Source: an uncultured Pseudomonadales bacterium
GTDB lineage: Bacteria > Pseudomonadota > Gammaproteobacteria > Pseudomonadales > Azotimanducaceae
DNA length: 43,965 nucleotides
Reading direction: 5' to 3'
NCBI GenBank assembly: GCA_938036875.1
Contig: CALHVX010000005.1
Span: 1-43,965 of the forward strand
Part shown: positions 38,671-43,965 of the stretch, in pieces
How the letters are laid out: each line of letters starts with the position of its first letter
Numbering within the stretch: the first letter of the stretch is position 1
Translations under genes and position numbers: made by a program
The notes under the pieces: generated by a model
The model's input: only the letters and a program-made list of their open reading frames with translations
Told to the model about the DNA's origin: nothing
The model's database searches: none

Positions 38671-39423
38671 TTAACCCAAATACATACCGCCATTTACATG
38701 CAGGGTTGTACCGGTTATGTAGCCCGCGTCTTCACTTGCTAAATAGCTAACGGCTGCCGAAATATCCTGGGTACTACCCATGCGCGCTAGGGGCACTCGA
38801 GACAGCGCTTGCTGTGTCTGCTCTTCTGTTAAGGCGGCTGTCATATCGGTTTCGATAAACCCTGGGGCAACTGAGTTCACCGTAATATTGCGCGATGCTA
38901 CTTCGAGCGCCAACGACCGAGTAAAACCTTCAATGCCCGCTTTGCTTGCCGCATAGTTTGCTTGCCCGGGGCTACCCATACTCGCAACTACACTAGAAAG
39001 ATTGATAATTCGGCCCCAGCGGGCTTTCATCATGCCCTTAAGTGCGGCTTTGCTGACACTAAAAAGCAACCCCAAATTGGTTTGCAAAACGGACTGCCAC
39101 TCTTGCTCAGACATCCTCAGGAGCAAGTTATCTTGCGTCACCCCCGCATTGTTCACCACAACCAGTGGCAATCCACAGCCTTGTTTACAATGCGCGAAAA
39201 GGTCTGTCACATCGTCGGCTACATCCGAACGCAACACGACCCCTTCCCCGTTTGCACCTAGAGCCGTACTGATGCTTGCAGCGCCCTCAGTTGAGGTTGC
39301 GGTACCCACGACGTAATAGCCTGCGCCAGCGAGTGCGGTGGCAATTCCCATCCCGATGCCACGACTAGCACCAGTCACCAACGCTACTTTCTTGTCATCA
39401 TCCGTCTTAGCACCGCCCGTCAT
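38671..39423 (-). CDS. fabG: 3-oxoacyl-ACP reductase FabG
   Basis: 250 residues. SDR motifs: TGASRGIGMG (about 16-25), NNAGVTQD, catalytic Ser in NLSSVVASMG and YAASKAGIEGF; the ending GTTLHVNGGMYL is typical of FabG. It reduces 3-oxoacyl-ACP with NADPH. The start overlaps the fabD stop (ATGA), which makes the first ~10 residues (TGGAKTDDDK) an extension relative to E. coli. Its position in the fab cluster separates it from the two unassigned SDRs elsewhere in the window. Confidence 0.95.
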   Translation of the reverse strand: MTGGAKTDDDKKVALVTGASRGIGMGIATALAGAGYYVVGTATSTEGAASISTALGANGEGVVLRSDVADDVTDLFAHCKQGCGLPLVVVNNAGVTQDNLLLRMSEQEWQSVLQTNLGLLFSVSKAALKGMMKARWGRIINLSSVVASMGSPGQANYAASKAGIEGFTRSLALEVASRNITVNSVAPGFIETDMTAALTEEQTQQALSRVPLARMGSTQDISAAVSYLASEDAGYITGTTLHVNGGMYLG

Positions 39424-40364
39424 ACTTTTTCTCCTGCGCTGCCCAGGCTCTCTAACGCTGCACCTAACGCCGCTGAGGAGTCGATACCGACTACGGGTAA
39501 CTTGCGTTCAATACGTTTGATTAGCCCTGCCAAGACTTTGCCTGGACCGCACTCGACCAACTGATTCACCCCATGACCCGACATGGCTTGTACGCAGTCA
39601 ACCCAAAGTACCGGTTGCGCCACTTGCGCAAGTAGTTTTTCTTTTAAATCTCCGATATTGACGGCTACCTTGCCATCAGCATTGTGTACGATTGGAATTT
39701 GCGGCATCTGCAAAGACTTGCCCTCGATGGCCAACAGTAAACGCTCCCCAGCAGGCTCCATCAATGGGCAATGCACCGGAACGCTAAGGGTTAACATCAC
39801 CGCTCGCTTGGCGCCGGCCTCTTTGCAAGCGTCTATGGCAAGGTTTACCGCGTCCATGCTACCGGCAATGGCTACCTGCCCTGGCGCGTTGTAGTTAGCG
39901 GGTGTGACCACCCCTTCAACAGCTGCACAGCACTGCTGCACCTGCTCGTCTGTGAGACCTAAAATAGCAGCCACCGCACCTTCGCCTAGAGGCACGGCTT
40001 GCTGCATGTACTGACCTCGCAAGTTTACCAACTCAACACCGTCAGCAAAATCCAGCGCACCACCACAAACCAACGCGGAATATTCTCCAAGACTATGCCC
40101 GGCCAAGAGCTCGGGGATTGCCCCACCGCGCTGTTGCCACAAACGCCAAAGCGCAACGCTAGCGGTTAACACCACAGGCTGGGTGATCTCGGTTTCGTTC
40201 AGCCGTGCCTCGGGGCCTTCGCTGATGTACTTCAACAACGGCTCACCAATCGCTTGCTCCGCTTCTTCGAAGCAGGCCCGAACCACCGGCTCCGACTCCA
40301 GCAGGTCTGCCAACATGCCGACGCTCTGAGCCCCCTGCCCAGGAAAAACAAACCCTAATCCCAT
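39420..40364 (-). CDS. fabD: Malonyl-CoA:ACP transacylase
   Basis: 314 residues. The active-site serine is in GHSLGEYSAL; the N-terminal FPGQGAQSVGM and the histidine in VPVHCPLM (Ser-His pair) are present. It transfers malonyl from CoA to ACP to start elongation cycles. GGGGGAG lies directly before the ATG. It follows plsX across 117 bp, with no fabH in between, as in Pseudomonas. Confidence 0.96.
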   Translation of the reverse strand: MGLGFVFPGQGAQSVGMLADLLESEPVVRACFEEAEQAIGEPLLKYISEGPEARLNETEITQPVVLTASVALWRLWQQRGGAIPELLAGHSLGEYSALVCGGALDFADGVELVNLRGQYMQQAVPLGEGAVAAILGLTDEQVQQCCAAVEGVVTPANYNAPGQVAIAGSMDAVNLAIDACKEAGAKRAVMLTLSVPVHCPLMEPAGERLLLAIEGKSLQMPQIPIVHNADGKVAVNIGDLKEKLLAQVAQPVLWVDCVQAMSGHGVNQLVECGPGKVLAGLIKRIERKLPVVGIDSSAALGAALESLGSAGEKV

Positions 40365-40481
40365 CTACTCCCCCAAACTCTAATTATCTTTATATTAGTG
40401 TGCACCAAGCGGTTGCCCAACAGAACCGAGCTACCCCAAGGGAATCGCTCGCTAGACATCCGCATTGATTGTCTTTTGTGT

Positions 40482-41489
40482 CTAAATTTTCTGCAAATGC
40501 TGTCCGAGCAACTTAGGGAGTTGCTCATCTATGGCCGATTTAGTGCGTCGTATCGCCGCACCAAACCCGGCAACGGTTGCCCCCCCATGGCTTTTCACCA
40601 CCACACCTTGCAAACCTAGAAAGGCGGCCCCGTTGTACTGCTGGGTGTCTAGCCCTGACACAACGCTGCGTAACTTCGTGCGTAGCAAACGCAGCAGTAA
40701 CCTTTGCACCAAGGTGGCGCTACCCAACTGCTGTTGCAACATGTGACGCGCTAGCGCAGCTGTTCCTTCAACCGCCTTGAGCGTAATGTTGCCAACATAG
40801 CCATCACAAACGATAACGTCTGCGCGATTGTTAAACAGCTCATTTCCCTCTATGTAACCGACAAAACCTGCCCCAAGGCTTTGCTCCAACTGAGTGTAAA
40901 CCGGCGCCAACTCACCCGTGCCTTTGTAGACTTCGGTACCAATATTTAGCAACGCAACGGTGGGCGTGCTATGCCCCGACAGATACTTGGCCGCAAGCTG
41001 GCTCATCGCCACAATTTGCAGCAGTTGGGCTGGGCTACAACGAACGTTAGCCCCCAAGTCCGCCATCCAAAAGGTTGCATCGCGGCCTAGCATCTCTTTG
41101 GCGATAGCGGGCCGATCTAAGCCTGGCACCATCCCCAGCAAATGCCGCGACAGGCTCATCAACGCGCGGGTATCTCCACCGCTCACAACACCATCCACTG
41201 CCTGTTGGCGTACTAGATCCAATGCCACATACATAGAGGAATCCGAGCGGTGACGCAGGATATCGCGAAGGGAATCGTTCGGGCTGAGTTGGGTCTGTGC
41301 GTGGACAATGTCACAGACATCTTGGATCTTGGCGTCTGCTTGCAGTATTTGCGTTTTGTCACCAACCAAGATCAGATTTGCGGTATCGGCTTGGGATCTC
41401 GCGGCGGCAACGGATACCGCTACACCGCCATCGCCACCCATCGCATCAATAGCGATTGTTGGCGCTACTGTTGGCACAATGTTTGGCAC
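40482..41489 (-). CDS. plsX: Phosphate acyltransferase PlsX
   Basis: 335 residues. The N-terminal IAIDAMGGDGG, the central CDGYVGNITLKAVEG and the C-terminal GLQGVVVKSHGGA are diagnostic. It makes acyl-phosphate from acyl-ACP for phospholipid synthesis and is a peripheral membrane enzyme. The start is GTG at 41489 (or a second GTG four codons on); the best upstream purine run, AGGG, is rather far and lies in a possible hairpin. It is preceded by rpmF, as in most Gammaproteobacteria. Confidence 0.95.
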   Translation of the reverse strand: MPNIVPTVAPTIAIDAMGGDGGVAVSVAAARSQADTANLILVGDKTQILQADAKIQDVCDIVHAQTQLSPNDSLRDILRHRSDSSMYVALDLVRQQAVDGVVSGGDTRALMSLSRHLLGMVPGLDRPAIAKEMLGRDATFWMADLGANVRCSPAQLLQIVAMSQLAAKYLSGHSTPTVALLNIGTEVYKGTGELAPVYTQLEQSLGAGFVGYIEGNELFNNRADVIVCDGYVGNITLKAVEGTAALARHMLQQQLGSATLVQRLLLRLLRTKLRSVVSGLDTQQYNGAAFLGLQGVVVKSHGGATVAGFGAAIRRTKSAIDEQLPKLLGQHLQKI

Positions 41490-41501
41490 TAGGGTAGCGG
41501 A

Positions 41502-41531
41502 AACCCTGGTAGCAGGGACGCTGACAGGGTT
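41502..41531. other. Hairpin in rpmF-plsX spacer
   Basis: AACCCTG (41502-41508) and CAGGGTT (41525-41531) can pair around a 16-base loop; the AGGG nearest the plsX start lies in one arm. Two further stems in the spacer, ACATCAA/TTGATGT (41536-41542, 41566-41572) and CTGGGG/CCCCAG (41551-41556, 41574-41579), interleave and would exclude one another. Confidence 0.4.
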
Positions 41532-41588
41532 GGAAACATCAAATGGTCAACTGGGGCCACTATGGTTGATGTCCCCCAGGTCGGTCTA

Positions 41589-41765
41589 TTACTCGCCGGT
41601 TTCAACAACCTTGCGACCACGATAAAACCCATCAGCGCTGACGTGATGCCGGCGATGCGTCTCACCCGTGGTTGAATCCACAGACAATGCTGGAGCTTGG
41701 AGGCTATCGTGTGAACGTCGCTGACCGCGTCGTGACCGCGTTACCTTACTTTTCTGAACCGCCAT
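41589..41765 (-). CDS. rpmF: 50S ribosomal protein L32
   Basis: 58 residues, a short gene easily missed. The protein starts [20 protein letters not shown], the classic L32 N-terminus, and continues with [19 protein letters not shown]. It is a basic protein of the large subunit. There are no cysteines, so it is the zinc-free form. It lies 26 bp after yceD and 99 bp before plsX, the conserved yceD-rpmF-plsX arrangement. Confidence 0.96.
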   Translation of the reverse strand: MAVQKSKVTRSRRGQRRSHDSLQAPALSVDSTTGETHRRHHVSADGFYRGRKVVETGE

Positions 41766-41791
41766 GTGGCTAACTTCCTTTTGCGCTTAAA

Positions 41792-42382
41792 TTATTGTTC
41801 GTCTTTCAACTTGTCTTTCAATGCTTGCAACGCAGCAAACGGGTTATCTGCGTCATCAGCATTAGCAGCAGCCTGAGCATCCATTCGCTCCGTACTCGCT
41901 GCCAACTCGCTTGCTGGTATCGGAAACTCCAATACCGGCAAATTTTTGCAATCCCGGTCTTCACAAACTTGCGCTGGTAACGCCAGCAATAGTTCATCTT
42001 CCAGCAGTTCTGCCAATGCCAATTGGCCATCTTCGATAATGCGAACATCTGCCGCCCTGGGCAGTTGTGCTGCTCGAACGACGCTAGCTAGCATCATTTC
42101 AAACTCGGCAACCAACGCGTACTCAACAGGCAAATCACAAGTCTGGCAAGTTAGCGTTACTTGGGCTTTAGCCTGCCCCGTTGCTACCGGCAAGCGCTCC
42201 TCGTTGAAACTGAATTGCACATCGCCAGACACACTGGTCAAATCTACGGACGCCTCTTGCAAACGCGGCAACTTGCTTGGGTCTAAGGCTTTCGCCACAC
42301 GCCCGTTACGCTTCGCTAGCTCTACAACGCCGAATTGATCTGGCTGAAGGGTATCCATCGCGGCGACATCATAGGTATCCAC
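41792..42382 (-). CDS. yceD: YceD/DUF177 family protein (23S rRNA accumulation)
   Basis: 196 residues. The DUF177 signature is in VTLTCQTCDLPVEYALV, with a second Cys pair in CEDRDCKNLPVL; the C-terminus is DNPFAALQALKDKL, the usual NPFAxL ending. It is required for normal 23S rRNA accumulation in bacteria and plants; the mechanism is unclear. The start is GTG with AGG six bases upstream; an ATG at 42358 would shorten it by eight residues. It is the first gene of the cluster, directly before rpmF. Confidence 0.92.
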   Translation of the reverse strand: MDTYDVAAMDTLQPDQFGVVELAKRNGRVAKALDPSKLPRLQEASVDLTSVSGDVQFSFNEERLPVATGQAKAQVTLTCQTCDLPVEYALVAEFEMMLASVVRAAQLPRAADVRIIEDGQLALAELLEDELLLALPAQVCEDRDCKNLPVLEFPIPASELAASTERMDAQAAANADDADNPFAALQALKDKLKDEQ

Positions 42383-42495
42383 TCGCAGCCTGTAAAGCCC
42401 TAGCAGCGCCCCATTTGTCGATCTGAGCTCAGCGCAACCAAAGCTACTCCAGCCCCTGCTCCTTTCTGCTAACCTGCGGATTCAAAAGCAGTTTT

Positions 42496-43125
42496 ATGAG
42501 TCGCCCTGTGCCCACACCATCCCATCGCCTAATTTTAGGCTCCAGCTCTACCTATCGCGGCCAATTGCTCGAGAAGCTTGGCCTGCCGTTTGATCAAATA
42601 GCCGCTGATATCGATGAAACTGAGCTGGCCGATGAGTTAGCGCCAGACTTGGTACTAAGGCTTGGCCGGGCCAAAGCGGAGGCCATTGCCGAGCGATATA
42701 ACGGCGCAGATGCCCTAATTATTGGCTCCGACCAGGTCGCCTGCGTTAGCCATACAACAGGCTTCGAAATTTTAGGCAAGCCACACACGGCCAGCAACGC
42801 CGAGCTGCAGCTAGCCAAACTCTCGGGGCAGCGAGTTCAATTCTTCACCAGCCTGACCCTGCTGCGAACCAGCGATGGGCTTGTTCAAACCGGCCTGGAT
42901 GAAACCTGCGTTACCTTCCGTGACCTCAGCGCTGAAGAAATCAGAGACTACATAAAGCGAGAGCAACCGCTGAACTGCGCCGGTGCCTTTAAGTCAGAAG
43001 CCTTGGGCATCGCCCTGTTCGAGCGGCTTGAGACCCAAGACCCCAACGCCTTAGTGGGTTTACCCCTAATTTTGCTGTGCAAATTTTTGCGCCAGGCTGG
43101 CCTTCCACCCTTGGGCGCCGGTTAG
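42496..43125 (+). CDS. Maf-like nucleotide pyrophosphatase (YceF type)
   Basis: 209 residues. Maf motifs: LILGSSSTYRGQLLEKLGLPF at the N-terminus, DIDETEL, and the catalytic LIIGSDQVA. The YceF subgroup hydrolyses 7-methyl-GTP and acts as a house-cleaning enzyme. YceF rather than YhdE is supported by its position beside the yceD-rpmF cluster and rluC. Divergent from yceD and convergent with rluC. The stop codon lies in one copy of a 13-bp direct repeat. Confidence 0.92.
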   Translation: MSRPVPTPSHRLILGSSSTYRGQLLEKLGLPFDQIAADIDETELADELAPDLVLRLGRAKAEAIAERYNGADALIIGSDQVACVSHTTGFEILGKPHTASNAELQLAKLSGQRVQFFTSLTLLRTSDGLVQTGLDETCVTFRDLSAEEIRDYIKREQPLNCAGAFKSEALGIALFERLETQDPNALVGLPLILLCKFLRQAGLPPLGAG

Positions 43126-43140
43126 GAGGCGCCGGTTAGG
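43114..43140. repeat. 13-bp tandem direct repeat at the maf/rluC stop codons
   Basis: GGCGCCGGTTAGG occurs at 43114-43126 and 43128-43140 with one base between. The first copy contains the maf stop TAG, the second the rluC stop (TAA on the minus strand). Confidence 0.9.
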
Positions 43141-43965
43141 CCGTCAGCAACAGCCAGATCGAGCGCATGTCCTGTGGTACCGGGGCCTGAACATCTAGCG
43201 CCAACTCGCCCAATTGGGCCCTTAACCGCTGGGCGTGCAAGCACAGACGCTTGGCACCCAAATGCTGCCAGAGCTCTTGCTGTTGGTCCGAGCCGTACTT
43301 TTCGTCCCCCACGACGATGTGCCCACTCGCTTGGCAATGCACACGAATCTGGTGCGTACGGCCGGTATGAGGAAAAACGGCCAATTCGCTGTAACCGTTG
43401 ACCGATTTCAGCACCTGCATGTCACTGCGACTGGCTTTACCCTCGGTCGCTACCCTCACCCGGCGCTCGCCGGTTTTTGTTGTGAAGCGCAATAACGGCA
43501 ATTGCACCCGTGTCGTTTTAGTCGGCCAGGTGCCATCGACGTAGGTTATATAGCGTTTCCGTACCTGCCCTTCCCTGAATGCCTCATGCGCCCAGCGCAA
43601 CGCTTTGCGGTTCTTGGCAAACAGCAAGCAACCCGAAGTATCTCGATCTATACGGTGGGCCAGCTCTAAGTGCGGCAGCCCAGTCAGCTGTCGCATCACC
43701 TCAATAGCACCGTAGTTGATCCCACTGCCTCCATGGACAGCGATACCAGAAGGCTTATCAATGACCAGGTAGTTGTCATCATCATGAAGAATGCGCTGCT
43801 GGAGCGACTGCAACAACGGCTTGGGAACCGGGCTGGGGCTTTTGGAATCCGGCAGTTGCATCGGTGGTAAACGGACATCGTCCTGGGCTTGGAGGCGATA
43901 CTCGGCTTTCTTGCGACCGCCGTTGACCCGAATCTCACCCTTACGCAGGAGACGATACACGGCGG
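43136..43965 (-). CDS. rluC: 23S rRNA pseudouridine synthase RluC, 5' end outside window
   Basis: At least 276 residues visible; the first codons lie beyond the window edge, since YRLLRKGEIRVN corresponds to an internal S4-domain segment and the codon before it is GTG in an uninterrupted frame. The S4-like domain is followed by the RluA-type catalytic domain, with the catalytic aspartate in LELAHRIDRDTSGCLLFAKN and VIDKPSGIAVHGG. RluC modifies U955, U2504 and U2580 of 23S rRNA in E. coli. It converges with maf across about 10 bp. Confidence 0.93.
   Translation of the reverse strand, partial: AVYRLLRKGEIRVNGGRKKAEYRLQAQDDVRLPPMQLPDSKSPSPVPKPLLQSLQQRILHDDDNYLVIDKPSGIAVHGGSGINYGAIEVMRQLTGLPHLELAHRIDRDTSGCLLFAKNRKALRWAHEAFREGQVRKRYITYVDGTWPTKTTRVQLPLLRFTTKTGERRVRVATEGKASRSDMQVLKSVNGYSELAVFPHTGRTHQIRVHCQASGHIVVGDEKYGSDQQQELWQHLGAKRLCLHAQRLRAQLGELALDVQAPVPQDMRSIWLLLTA

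Noticed and set aside
41536-41579. H-type pseudoknot in the rpmF-plsX spacer
   Set aside because: The loop that would cross the first stem is a single base, too short for a 7-bp stem; mutually exclusive hairpins are more plausible.

Overview
The window (about 44 kb) reads as a chromosomal segment of a gammaproteobacterium. The strongest evidence is gene order: on the minus strand, yceD-rpmF-plsX-fabD-fabG-acpP-fabF-pabC-mltG-tmk-holB-pilZ-tatD, with maf and rluC beside it, is the arrangement known from Pseudomonas and relatives, including the lack of fabH between plsX and fabD. A TonB2-type operon with DUF3450 and TtpC-like subunits and the oversized PstC/PstA permeases also fit marine gammaproteobacteria. 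Base composition is moderate and even, and I saw no insertion sequence, prophage, CRISPR array, rRNA or tRNA. Genus cannot be told from sequence reading alone.

Layout. 1-3.4 kb: glutaryl-CoA dehydrogenase and a soluble orphan histidine kinase (both minus). 3.5-7.7 kb: exonuclease III, a PilZ-domain protein behind a sigma-54-like promoter, and a large DUF1631 protein (all plus). 7.7-13.9 kb: riboflavin synthase, then a six-gene TonB-type energy-transduction operon on the minus strand (DUF3450, TtpC-like, ExbB, ExbD, TonB, TPR protein). 13.9-14.5 kb: a 676-bp stretch with no convincing gene but several hairpins. 14.5-15.2 kb: dienelactone hydrolase family protein. 15.3-24.1 kb: the full phosphate-starvation set phoB-phoR-pstS-pstC-pstA-pstB-phoU in one close-packed plus-strand unit, with a near-consensus Pho box upstream. 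24.2-28.2 kb: two SDR oxidoreductases, a small membrane protein, a HAD hydrolase, and the FeS and FAD subunits of a molybdenum hydroxylase with no large subunit. 28.3-31.9 kb: Xaa-Pro dipeptidase plus an S9 dipeptidyl-peptidase IV-like enzyme, probably one unit for proline-peptide breakdown. 31.9-42.4 kb: the conserved fatty-acid/housekeeping cluster. 42.5 kb to the end: maf (plus) and rluC (minus, cut by the window edge).

How the parts work together. The Pho block senses (PhoR/PhoU), regulates (PhoB) and imports (PstSCAB) phosphate. The TonB block would convert proton motive force into outer-membrane transport, but no receptor is encoded here. The fab block carries precursor supply and elongation for fatty acids (PlsX, FabD, FabG, AcpP, FabF), followed by folate (PabC), cell wall (MltG), nucleotide (Tmk), replication (HolB) and pilus (PilZ) genes. 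The most noteworthy points are regulatory: the sigma-54-like promoter with an upstream inverted repeat before the PilZ gene, the single Pho unit, a probably leaderless pepQ promoter, and acpP bracketed by hairpins with its own promoter. I did not find a clearly novel multi-gene system; the closest candidates are the orphan CoxM/CoxS-like pair and the soluble HDOD-like histidine kinase.
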